A stretch of 64,000 bases of DNA from Endomicrobium sp. Its GTDB lineage: Bacteria; Elusimicrobiota; Endomicrobiia; Endomicrobiales; Endomicrobiaceae. The notes under the pieces were generated by a model. The model had not been told where the DNA came from, searched no databases, and worked only from the letters and a program-made list of their open reading frames with translations. Position numbers and translations under genes: made by a program. Shown piece by piece: positions 35,713 through 44,276 of the stretch; positions within the stretch are counted from its first letter, which is position 1; each line of letters starts with the position of its first letter. The stretch lies in assembly GCA_031261715.1 (NCBI GenBank), contig JAISJB010000001.1, forward strand, positions 124,001 through 188,000, read 5' to 3'.

Positions 35713-38700
35713 TTATAAACTAAGGCATCTATTTATAGAGTATAATTCATTATATGAACTATATGCATTAAAATATGCTATAACTTTTTCTAGATTAGTT
35801 AAAACAGAACATCCACATTTTACAGCTGTCTTTCTTATTGATGCATTATTGTATAATTCATTTACACTTAGGTTTTTACTAATATTTATTACGAAATCTA
35901 CTTGCCCATTAAGTATTATATCTACTGCTCTGGGCTTTCTATTCCAATGTACTATATTGATTTTATATCCTTTACTTTCAAGATATTTAGCACTTCCTTT
36001 AGTTGCATATATTGGAATATTTAATTTATATATATTATCCATGACTTCCATAAATTTAATTTTATCTTTGTCTCTACCAGTACTTAATAGTATTCCCTTA
36101 GTAGGCTTAATTATTTTTGTAGCTTCCATTGCTAACAACATAGCATGATTAAAATTTTTGCCTAGACAGCCTACTTCGCCAGTAGATGCCATTTCTACTC
36201 CAACTATTGGATCAGCTCCATCAAGGCGTTGAAAACTAAACATTGAAGCTTTAACACCAACGTGTTGTATTTCACTTTCATCTAATATTATTTTATTAAT
36301 GTGTTCATTATTCATAACCTTACATGCAATTTCTGCAAGGTTAATGTTAGATACTTTGGAAATAAAAGGAAAAGAGCGTGAAGCTCTTGCATTACATTCA
36401 ATAACTTTTATATCATTATTTTTAGCTATAAATTGAATATTAAATGGTCCATTTAAATTAAATCCCTTTACTATTTTTCTTACTGTGTCTTTTATTATGT
36501 TTACTGTTCTAGTATATATTTTTTGTGGAGGAAATACCATTGTAGCATCTCCACTATGAACACCAGCGTTTTCAATATGTTCGCTAACAAGAGAAATTAT
36601 TACCTCTCCATTTTTAGCTACTCCATCACATTCTATTTCTTTTGCATCAATTATAAATTTAGAAATAACAATTGGATAATCTACTGAAATATTTTTAGTT
36701 AATGATAAGTAATGATCTAAACTTTTTTGATCATGTGCAACATTCATTAGAGTACCTGACAAAACAAAACTTGGACGTATTAAAACAGGAAAACCGACTT
36801 TTTCTATGAATTTTGTTACTTCATCATATGAAGTTGCAGATGTCCATTCAGGTTGATTAATGTTTAACTTATCAAGTATAGCTGAAAATTTTGTTCTATC
36901 TTCAGCATTTTCAACAGTTTTGTTACTGTGTCCTAAAATGTGTACTTTAACTTTATTTAATGGACTAATTAAATTATTTGGATTTTGACCTCCCATACAA
37001 GCAACTATACCTTTAGGTTGCTCAATATCTATAATATCTAATACTCTTTCGAATGATAACTCTTCAAAATATAATCTATCTGATATACTATAATCTGTAG
37101 ATACTGTCTCAGGATTGCAGTTAATTATTATACTATCATTTTTTTTGTTTTTAAAATATTTGCTTGTCATTACAGAACACCAGTCAAATTCCAAACTACT
37201 ACCTATACGATAACTTCCACTTCCTAATGTAATCACTCCGTTTCCTTTATTATTTTTGTTGGATATATCGTTATGTATTCCATCATACGTTAAATATAAA
37301 TAATTAGATTTTGTAGGATATTCTGCAGATGTTGTGTCAATTTGTTTTACTACAGGAAAAATACCAAGTTTTATCCTTAATTTTCGTATTCCCAAAGATA
37401 ATTTTCTTATAGTTTTAATACTGAAACTATATTTAATATTTAGACATGTTGAAATTAATAGTTTTGTTAATTGGAAATCAGAAAAACCTATTGATTTTAA
37501 ATGTATTAAATAATCTTTTGAAATATTACAATAAGATTGATATACATCATGCATTGTAATTTTAGTTTTGAGATTTCTAGTAGAAGCAATAAAAAAATTT
37601 TTTAACTTTTTTTCAGTAGTTGCTATATATAATATATGGGATAAAAACCATTTATCTATTTTTGTTTTATTGTGAACATAATCAATAGATCTACCTCTTC
37701 TAAAGGTTTCATAAATAGCAAAAATTCTTAGATTTGTAGGACTTAATAATTCTTTATCAATTTGTGCATCATTGGCTGCAAAAAAAATATTTGTAGTTAT
37801 ACCGCTTTCGTTTTCATTAACCATTCTTAAAGCTTTTTGTATAACTTCACAAAAATTCTTACCTATAGCCATTACTTCTCCAACGGATTTCATTTGTGTT
37901 CCAAGATTTTTAGATACACCTGTAAATTTATTCAGATCCCATCTTGGGATTTTTAATGTAACATAATCAAGCGATGGTTCATAAAATGCTGATGTAGTTT
38001 TAGTAACAGGATTTTTAAGTTCCAATAATTCAAATCCTATAACAATTTTTGCAGCTATATATGCTATAGGATAACCTGTGGCTTTACTGGCCAATGCGCT
38101 AGATCTTGATAATCTAGCATTAATTTCAATAACAAAAAATTTATAATCAATAGGATTCAATGCATATTGTACGTTACATTCACCTACTATATTTAAACTT
38201 TGAGCTATTTGAAGTGCCATATCACGTAACATGTTATTTTCTATATTATTTATTGTTTGACAAGGTGCTATTACTATTGAATCACCTGTATGTATACCCA
38301 TAGGATCAAAATTTTCCATATTACATATAGTAATAGTATTCCCAGTTTTATCTCTCATTACTTCATATTCTATTTCTTTCCACCCATGTAATGATTTTTC
38401 AATTAAAACTTGTGGAGAATTCATTAGTGCCGATTGCACTATTTTTTTTAATTCTGTACTATTTTGTGCAAAGCCACTACCAAGCCCACCAAGTGCAAAT
38501 GCTGATCTAACTATAACAGGATAACCTATATTTTTGGCTTTCTTTAATGCTTCTGTCATGTTTGAAACTGCATAACTATTAGCTATAGGAGCATTGATAC
38601 ATTTCATATGTTGTGAAAACAACTCTCTATTTTCAGATATGTCAAGAGATTTTATTTGTGTTCCTAAAACTTTTACATTATACTTTCGTAATACTCCACT

Positions 38701-39033
38701 TTTATCAAGTTGTATAACACAATTTAAAGAAGTTTGTCCGCCAAAACTTGAAATAATAGCAGCCGGCTTTTCTGTTTGAATAACTTTAGTAACCCAGAAA
38801 GGTGTTATTGGATACAAATAAATTTTTCTATTTTTCCCTTTGTTTGTTTGTACGGAAGCTATATTAGGATTAATAATAATAACTTTTAAATTCTCTTCTT
38901 CTAAAGCCTTAACTGCTTGCGACCCAGAATAATCAAATTCTCCTGCTTGTCCAATAGACAAAGCTCCTGACCCCAATAAAATTACTTTTTGTTTTCTACC
39001 TTGTTTTGCTAACAAAAAATCTAAAATTGGCAT
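35713..39033 (-). CDS. carB: Carbamoyl-phosphate synthase large subunit, Bacteroidetes/eukaryote-like type
   Basis: Makes carbamoyl phosphate for pyrimidine and arginine synthesis. Start taken at ATG 39033 with TTGGGAGACAAT before it; the longer frame to 39075 runs into a terminator stem. 1106 aa: two ATP-grasp halves plus a C-terminal MGS-like regulatory domain (YATKGSAKYLESKG). Its motifs follow the CAD/Bacteroidetes type: AGEFDYSGSQAVKAL, INPNIASVQT, AFALGGLGSGFA, CNMENFDPMGIHTGDS, GECNVQYAL, INARLSRSSALASKATGYP and SGSYRIGSSLEFDW. The usual bacterial forms (NSNPATIMTD, TMGGSGGGI) are absent. Lateral origin is possible. Separated from carA by a permease gene. Confidence 0.96.
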   Translation of the reverse strand: MPILDFLLAKQGRKQKVILLGSGALSIGQAGEFDYSGSQAVKALEEENLKVIIINPNIASVQTNKGKNRKIYLYPITPFWVTKVIQTEKPAAIISSFGGQTSLNCVIQLDKSGVLRKYNVKVLGTQIKSLDISENRELFSQHMKCINAPIANSYAVSNMTEALKKAKNIGYPVIVRSAFALGGLGSGFAQNSTELKKIVQSALMNSPQVLIEKSLHGWKEIEYEVMRDKTGNTITICNMENFDPMGIHTGDSIVIAPCQTINNIENNMLRDMALQIAQSLNIVGECNVQYALNPIDYKFFVIEINARLSRSSALASKATGYPIAYIAAKIVIGFELLELKNPVTKTTSAFYEPSLDYVTLKIPRWDLNKFTGVSKNLGTQMKSVGEVMAIGKNFCEVIQKALRMVNENESGITTNIFFAANDAQIDKELLSPTNLRIFAIYETFRRGRSIDYVHNKTKIDKWFLSHILYIATTEKKLKNFFIASTRNLKTKITMHDVYQSYCNISKDYLIHLKSIGFSDFQLTKLLISTCLNIKYSFSIKTIRKLSLGIRKLRIKLGIFPVVKQIDTTSAEYPTKSNYLYLTYDGIHNDISNKNNKGNGVITLGSGSYRIGSSLEFDWCSVMTSKYFKNKKNDSIIINCNPETVSTDYSISDRLYFEELSFERVLDIIDIEQPKGIVACMGGQNPNNLISPLNKVKVHILGHSNKTVENAEDRTKFSAILDKLNINQPEWTSATSYDEVTKFIEKVGFPVLIRPSFVLSGTLMNVAHDQKSLDHYLSLTKNISVDYPIVISKFIIDAKEIECDGVAKNGEVIISLVSEHIENAGVHSGDATMVFPPQKIYTRTVNIIKDTVRKIVKGFNLNGPFNIQFIAKNNDIKVIECNARASRSFPFISKVSNINLAEIACKVMNNEHINKIILDESEIQHVGVKASMFSFQRLDGADPIVGVEMASTGEVGCLGKNFNHAMLLAMEATKIIKPTKGILLSTGRDKDKIKFMEVMDNIYKLNIPIYATKGSAKYLESKGYKINIVHWNRKPRAVDIILNGQVDFVINISKNLSVNELYNNASIRKTAVKCGCSVLTNLEKVIAYFNAYSSYNELYSINRCLSL

Positions 39034-39058
39034 ATTGTCTCCCAATATTAACAAATAT

Positions 39059-39118
39059 AAAAAAAGTCTTGGCAAATATTATATATATATACAAAAGATA
39101 TAAAAATATGCCAAGACT
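39059..39118 (-). terminator. Intrinsic terminator after the amino-acid permease gene
   Basis: On the minus strand a perfect 10-bp stem AGTCTTGGCA / TGCCAAGACT (39118-39109 and 39074-39065) with an AT-rich loop that can pair further is followed by TTTTTTT (39065-39059). It lies 27 nt past the permease stop and would end the carA-permease transcript before carB. It also excludes the longer carB start. Confidence 0.8.
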
Positions 39119-39144
39119 GAAATATAACAAATTACGTATTATTT

Positions 39145-40542
39145 TTATTTATTATGATTATATTCATTTTTTTGTACAAACAACTTATAAACTATATAAA
39201 TAAACAGTAGCCAAACTAAACTTAAAATTGACATACGTGTTTCTTTATTTACAAATAATAGATAGGTTGTTAATATCAGAGCTAAAATAGCTATATAATT
39301 GGAGTACGGATAAAACAACATTGGATATTTCAATTTAGATATTTCTTCATGAGTTTTGTTTTTACGTGATTTCATTTGAACCACAACTATAACTCCAAAA
39401 ATCCAAATACCAAGAGCAGTAGAAATCCCAGCAAGAATCATAAAAACATTATCAGGCATTATATAATTAAGCATAACCCCTATTAAAGAAACAAAAAATG
39501 AGAATATAATACCATTTGCAGGAATTTTATTTGAATTTAATTTACCTAGAAATTGTGGAGCATGATTTTGCAAAGCTAAATTATAAAGCATTCTGCCATT
39601 ACTAAACATTCCACTATTACAAGATGATAATGCTGCAGTTATTACAACAAAATTAATTATTGCTGCTGCTTGTTTAATTCCTAATCCAGAAAATGTTGCA
39701 ACAAAAGGACTGCCTGATACGCCACTTCCCTTTGTAATATTCATCCAAGGATAAATACACATAAGGACAAACATTGTGCCTACATAGAAAAATATCATAC
39801 CTCCTAATACTTTATTTATTGACGAAGGAATACTTTTCTCAGGATTTCTAACTTCTCCTGCTGTTACTCCAATAAATTCAATGCCTACAAAAGCTAAAAT
39901 TACCATTCCTAAAGACCTAAGAACTCCTGATATACCAAACGGAAAAAAACCACCTTTAAGAGCATATAAATTATGTAATCCTATTATTTTACCACCATTT
40001 CCTAATCCTAGGAATATCATAGCCAATCCAACAAGAACAATTAATACAATAGTAACAACTTTTATTAATGAAAACCAAAATTCTATTTCTCCAAACATTT
40101 TTATACTAAATAAATTTGCACACATTATGCATAACAACGATAGTAAACCTGGTATCCATTGAGGTAACTCAGGCCACCAAAAACTACAATATATACCAAC
40201 AGCTGTTACTTCTGTCATACTACTAACTACCCAAAGAAACCAATAAGTCCATCCTACCATAAACCCTGCACATGGACTTATAAATTTATTAGCATATGCA
40301 CTAAATGAGCCAGTTATAGGGTTTTCTACAGCTACTTCACCTAAAGCGCGCATAATAAAATATACGATACATCCACCTAATAAATATGATAGTAACAAGG
40401 ATGGTCCAGCAGATGCAATAGCACTTCCAGAGGCTAGAAATAAACCAATTCCAACTGCTCCTCCTATTGCAATTAATTGCACATGTCGTTCACTTAGACC
40501 TCGTTGTAAATTTTCACCTTCACTATCAGACTGCTTTTTCAT
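39145..40542 (-). CDS. Amino-acid permease, APC superfamily (AAT family, ProY/GabP-like)
   Basis: Twelve-helix amino acid:proton symporter. 465 aa from the ATG at 40542, chosen because AAAGGGAGG precedes it; the frame to 40581 would overlap carA. Typical family opening: LQRGLSERHVQLIAIGGAVGIGLFLASG, with the unwound-helix motif GGAVGIGLFL, then GEVAVENPITGSFSAYA, and FVGIEFIGVTAGEVRNPEKSIP. These are close to gammaproteobacterial ProY/AroP/GabP-type permeases; substrate cannot be fixed. It is less AT-rich than neighbours in places and separates carA from carB, which suggests insertion, perhaps by transfer. Ends in its own terminator. Confidence 0.88.
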   Translation of the reverse strand: MKKQSDSEGENLQRGLSERHVQLIAIGGAVGIGLFLASGSAIASAGPSLLLSYLLGGCIVYFIMRALGEVAVENPITGSFSAYANKFISPCAGFMVGWTYWFLWVVSSMTEVTAVGIYCSFWWPELPQWIPGLLSLLCIMCANLFSIKMFGEIEFWFSLIKVVTIVLIVLVGLAMIFLGLGNGGKIIGLHNLYALKGGFFPFGISGVLRSLGMVILAFVGIEFIGVTAGEVRNPEKSIPSSINKVLGGMIFFYVGTMFVLMCIYPWMNITKGSGVSGSPFVATFSGLGIKQAAAIINFVVITAALSSCNSGMFSNGRMLYNLALQNHAPQFLGKLNSNKIPANGIIFSFFVSLIGVMLNYIMPDNVFMILAGISTALGIWIFGVIVVVQMKSRKNKTHEEISKLKYPMLFYPYSNYIAILALILTTYLLFVNKETRMSILSLVWLLFIYIVYKLFVQKNEYNHNK

Positions 40543-40555
40543 TATACCTCCCTTT

Positions 40556-41710
40556 TTATAATAACTTGACAAAATAATCAATTATCCATGAAGTATCATT
40601 TGGACCACTTGAAGCTTCAGGATGAAATTGAACTGATATAAATGGTTTTGTTTTATGTATTAAGCCTTCTACAGAATGATCATTAGCATTTTCAAACCAT
40701 AAATTCCAATCAGGTTGAATAGAATGTCTTTCAACAGAATATCTATGATTTTGACTTGACATATAAGCTTTTTTTTCTGGCAGAGAGAAAACTGGTTGAT
40801 TATGACTTCTATGGCCATGAGCAAGTCTTTTTGTATCTGCTCCAGTTGCAAGAGCTAATAATTGATGTCCTAAGCAAATTCCTAAAATAGGTTTAGTTTT
40901 ATTGACATTTAAAATATTGTTACGTATTCTCTTGACTAAATCACCAGTGTTTTTAGGATCTCCTGGCCCATTACTAATAAGCCATCCATCACAATCTATA
41001 TGTGCAAAATTATTATCCCACGGTAATAATTCAACTTTACAATTTCTGTCTATAAGCATTCTAAGAATATTCCATTTTATACCACAGTCAACAACTGCTA
41101 CTTTCCTTTTTGCATATTTATTACCCATGATAATTTTGCTTTTTGTTGAGATTGATGGCATTAAATTATATTTTGATGGATCTACATATTCATTACTATT
41201 AAACTTATTTAAAAAATAAAATTTATTATGGGTTTGTATTACAGAGTCATCAGTAAAAATTTTGCCAAACAAATTTTTACTTTTGCGTACTAATTGTACT
41301 AAATATCTAGTATCAACCCCTGCAATACCAGGAACATCTTGACTTTTCATCCATGATTCAAGCGAAACTCCTCGATCATGGTGATAAGCTTCATCATAAA
41401 GATTTGATACAACAATACCCTGTGTTTTAATTGATGAACTTTCATGTCCCTTAGACATAAATAAATTTCCATTTTTTGGGATAGGAATCCCATAATTCCC
41501 AATCATGCAAAAACTAAAGACAAGTATTTGCCCTAAGTATGATGGATCTGTCATAGCTTCACTATAACCTAACATACCAGTATTAAATACCATTTCTCCA
41601 GTAACTTGTTTATTCGCTCCAATTGCAATACCTGAGAATTTAATGCCATTAGATAATTGTAAGTAAGCCTTTTTGACATTTCTAGTTAGTCTATAACTGT
41701 GTTTTACCAC
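40556..41710 (-). CDS. carA: Carbamoyl-phosphate synthase small (glutaminase) subunit
   Basis: Hydrolyses glutamine for CarB. 384 aa. N-terminal half with KAYLQLSNGIKFSG and FNTGMLGYSEAMTDPSY; class I amidotransferase half with nucleophile Cys in LGICLGHQLLA, and catalytic His/Glu in VQFHPEASSGP. GHRSHNQPV and SSQNHRYSV also resemble the Bacteroidetes/eukaryotic lineage, in line with CarB. It lies 31 nt from the glutamate synthase operon and could be read through from it. Confidence 0.94.
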   Translation of the reverse strand: MVKHSYRLTRNVKKAYLQLSNGIKFSGIAIGANKQVTGEMVFNTGMLGYSEAMTDPSYLGQILVFSFCMIGNYGIPIPKNGNLFMSKGHESSSIKTQGIVVSNLYDEAYHHDRGVSLESWMKSQDVPGIAGVDTRYLVQLVRKSKNLFGKIFTDDSVIQTHNKFYFLNKFNSNEYVDPSKYNLMPSISTKSKIIMGNKYAKRKVAVVDCGIKWNILRMLIDRNCKVELLPWDNNFAHIDCDGWLISNGPGDPKNTGDLVKRIRNNILNVNKTKPILGICLGHQLLALATGADTKRLAHGHRSHNQPVFSLPEKKAYMSSQNHRYSVERHSIQPDWNLWFENANDHSVEGLIHKTKPFISVQFHPEASSGPNDTSWIIDYFVKLL

Positions 41711-41741
41711 TTATTGAATATAACTCCATAGTTAATTTGAT

Positions 41742-42491
41742 TTAATAATTACAGTACATATTTGAATATGGATTTTTACCAACTGCTATGTATTTCCCAA
41801 ATAGCTCTAATTTTATATTAAAATTAATATTAAAAAATTTTTTATATGAATTAGTATATTTTTTTAAAAATAATATATCTGTTTTATTTATATTACTTTG
41901 CAATACTTCTTTGCCAAAAACACTTTTATCATATAAATGAGAATTATTTAAATAAATTACACCACCATGTATACCTGTTCCACAAAATTGTCCAACAATT
42001 TTATCATTTTTATCTTTAAGATTTAAGCCTAATACAATAATAGCACCACCTGCCATATATTCACCTAAAAAATCTCCAGCTTTTCCTCCTATAACTATAA
42101 TTGGAGTTTGTTCTTTATATTCTTTCATGTGAATTCCACATCTATACCCTACATTATCTCTCACGTAGATTTCACCACCTCTCATAGCATAACCAACTGT
42201 ATCTCCACAATTGCCATGTATTATTATACGCCCAGTATTCATAGTATTTCCAACAGAATCTTGACCATTTCCAAATACTTCTAATTGAGCTCCATCCATA
42301 TAAGCAGCAAGATCATTACCTGGAGTCCCATAAATTTGAATTTTTATATTATTTTCTAAACCTCTGCCTATATATCTTTGGCCACATACATTATTTAAAA
42401 CAATTTGTTTTGTCCCTGTTAAAATAGTACTATCAATCTCTTCATTTAAATGACGATAACAAGAAACATTTAAGGCGTTTATTGTTTTCAT
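41742..42491 (-). CDS. Glutamate synthase, GXGXG-domain subunit (archaeal-type GltB domain 3)
   Basis: C-terminal beta-helix domain of glutamate synthase encoded separately, structural scaffold of the ammonia channel. 249 aa with repeated G-x-G patterns: GNDLAAYMDGAQLEVFGNGQDSVGNTM, IHGNCGDTVGYAMRGGEIYV, GGKAGDFLGEYMAGGAIIVLG. The C-terminal ~50 residues are a charged tail. Last gene of the five-gene operon (gltB1-gltB2-Fd-oxidoreductase-gltB3). Confidence 0.92.
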   Translation of the reverse strand: MKTINALNVSCYRHLNEEIDSTILTGTKQIVLNNVCGQRYIGRGLENNIKIQIYGTPGNDLAAYMDGAQLEVFGNGQDSVGNTMNTGRIIIHGNCGDTVGYAMRGGEIYVRDNVGYRCGIHMKEYKEQTPIIVIGGKAGDFLGEYMAGGAIIVLGLNLKDKNDKIVGQFCGTGIHGGVIYLNNSHLYDKSVFGKEVLQSNINKTDILFLKKYTNSYKKFFNINFNIKLELFGKYIAVGKNPYSNMYCNY

Positions 42492-42503
42492 AAATTCCTT
42501 ACC

Positions 42504-43805
42504 TTATATCTTAATATTTGCTAGATCTAAAAGTCTTTTTCTTTCTGTTGTTGAGTATACATTAAAACCTACGTTACTATTTTGATGATTAGTAATATCA
42601 TAAGCTAATGAAGAAAGTTGAGTCTTATTTCTAATAAGTGCAGTATAAATGCCAGCTCTTTTGTTCTCATTAATCATTATAAAACCAACTAAATTATTGT
42701 TTAAAATGTTTAATCTACAAAGTTGATTACTTTGACATTTCATAGTAACACTTTGTATGTTTTGTAAATTAGTATTCACAACTCCTGCAGAAAGTATGTG
42801 CATGCCAAAAAATGAAATAGCATTCATTGCAAATTCGCTAAGGAATTTAGAATGATTACCTTGAGACATGTTTTCTCCTGCAATCTTACCTTGATTTGCA
42901 GCACTTGTCCATAATGCAAATACAGATTTTTTATTAGATAACAAATCTACCGATTCAACACAGTCACCAGCAGCATATATGTCTTCATTAGATGTCTGTA
43001 AATATTCATTCACAATTATACCTTTATTAACTTTTAAACCAGCTTTATATGCCAAATTAAGGTTAGGTAATACTCCAATAGCTATAATCAATATATCACA
43101 CGCTATAATATCTCCAGTTGATAAAATAACTTCAGTAACAAGGTTGTGTGTATTATTAACATTTGTTATACTAGACTTTAATTGAAACTTAATATTATGA
43201 TTTTCCATGTGTTTTTGTATAATATTAGCAGATGCTTGATCAAGATTAGAAGACATAATTCTATCTGATAAATCTATAACAGTTACGTTCTTAACTTGTT
43301 CAGCTAATCCTTCAGCAACTTTTAATCCTATTAACCCAGCTCCTAATATAACAACTTTAGATGTCCTAGTTATACTACTTTTAAGTTTGATACTATCTTC
43401 GTAAGATAAAAATGTAAAGACATTAGTATAGTTATAATCTAATCCTGCAATGGAAGGCAATATAGGGTTGCTTCCAATTGCAATAAGTAGTTTATCATAT
43501 ACTAGTATATCATTGTTATGTTTTGTTTTTGTACAAAATAAAATTTTCTTTCGTTTGATATCTATTTCTTTAACTTCTGAATTCAATAATACTTTTATAT
43601 CATGTTTAATATAGAAATCTTTATTATGATAATATATATCTTCAGGCTTTATTTTATTGTTCAAATAATAAGAAATTAATGGCCTTCCATAAGTATTAAA
43701 TGTGTCCTTAGAGATCATTGTTATGCTACTTACGCTATCTTTAGTTCTTATTTCACTAGCAGCATTTATTCCAGCTGCACTATTACCTACGATGAGATAC
43801 CTCAT
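42504..43805 (-). CDS. FAD/NAD-linked oxidoreductase of the glutamate synthase operon
   Basis: 433 aa, pyridine-nucleotide-disulfide oxidoreductase fold (NADH oxidase/rubredoxin reductase group). FAD site YLIVGNSAAGINAASEI, conserved TYGRPLISYYL, NAD site KVVILGAGLIGLKVAEGLAE, and DIYAAGDCVES near the second FAD contact. In operons of this kind the protein is thought to carry electrons from NAD(P)H through the adjacent ferredoxin to the GltB core. No redox-active disulfide near the isoalloxazine is obvious, as in nitrite-reductase-like relatives. Nearly abuts the ferredoxin gene (one nt). Confidence 0.85.
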   Translation of the reverse strand: MRYLIVGNSAAGINAASEIRTKDSVSSITMISKDTFNTYGRPLISYYLNNKIKPEDIYYHNKDFYIKHDIKVLLNSEVKEIDIKRKKILFCTKTKHNNDILVYDKLLIAIGSNPILPSIAGLDYNYTNVFTFLSYEDSIKLKSSITRTSKVVILGAGLIGLKVAEGLAEQVKNVTVIDLSDRIMSSNLDQASANIIQKHMENHNIKFQLKSSITNVNNTHNLVTEVILSTGDIIACDILIIAIGVLPNLNLAYKAGLKVNKGIIVNEYLQTSNEDIYAAGDCVESVDLLSNKKSVFALWTSAANQGKIAGENMSQGNHSKFLSEFAMNAISFFGMHILSAGVVNTNLQNIQSVTMKCQSNQLCRLNILNNNLVGFIMINENKRAGIYTALIRNKTQLSSLAYDITNHQNSNVGFNVYSTTERKRLLDLANIKI

Positions 43806-44264
43806 TTATATCTCCTTTTTATAATGTTCTTCAAGTAGCTCTATTGCATTATTTGGACACTTCTCCACACATAATGATTTACCATAATCAACACATAAAT
43901 CACATTTTGAAACAGTTTTACCATCCTTACCTAGTTTAATGGCTCCGAAAGGACATACTAAAATACATGACAAACAACTAACACACTTCTTTTTATCATT
44001 TTTAACAATACCATCATCATCTTTATACATAGCCCCAGAAATACATGCTTTAACACATTGTGGATCTGCACAATGACGACACTGCAATGCAAAATAAGAA
44101 ATCTGTTTTTCACTGATAATTTCCTCAATAAAAATAGCAGATTCTATATCTTCTTCTTTATGAGCTTTAATTATATTCTTTGATTTAGAATGTGCTGTTT
44201 TACAATATACTTCACAAAGTCTACACCCTAAACATCTTTCTTCCAATGCATAGATTTTTTTCAT
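43806..44264 (-). CDS. Four-cluster [4Fe-4S] ferredoxin-like electron carrier
   Basis: 152 aa, HycB/CooF-like iron-sulfur protein. Cysteine motifs: CLGCRLCEVYC (residues ~12-22), CRHCADPQCVKAC, CVSCLSCILVCPFGAI, and CDLCVDYGKSLCVEKCP; together these can bind four [4Fe-4S] clusters. It sits between GltB2 and the flavoprotein and is their probable electron relay. Begins 12 nt downstream of gltB2. Confidence 0.88.
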   Translation of the reverse strand: MKKIYALEERCLGCRLCEVYCKTAHSKSKNIIKAHKEEDIESAIFIEEIISEKQISYFALQCRHCADPQCVKACISGAMYKDDDGIVKNDKKKCVSCLSCILVCPFGAIKLGKDGKTVSKCDLCVDYGKSLCVEKCPNNAIELLEEHYKKEI

Positions 44265-44276
44265 ATGTTTCTTCTT

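Noticed and set aside
35693-36148. 151-codon plus-strand open frame
   Set aside because: Lies entirely antisense to carB, is Leu/Ile/Ser-rich with no motif, and has no ribosome binding site; shadow of the real gene.
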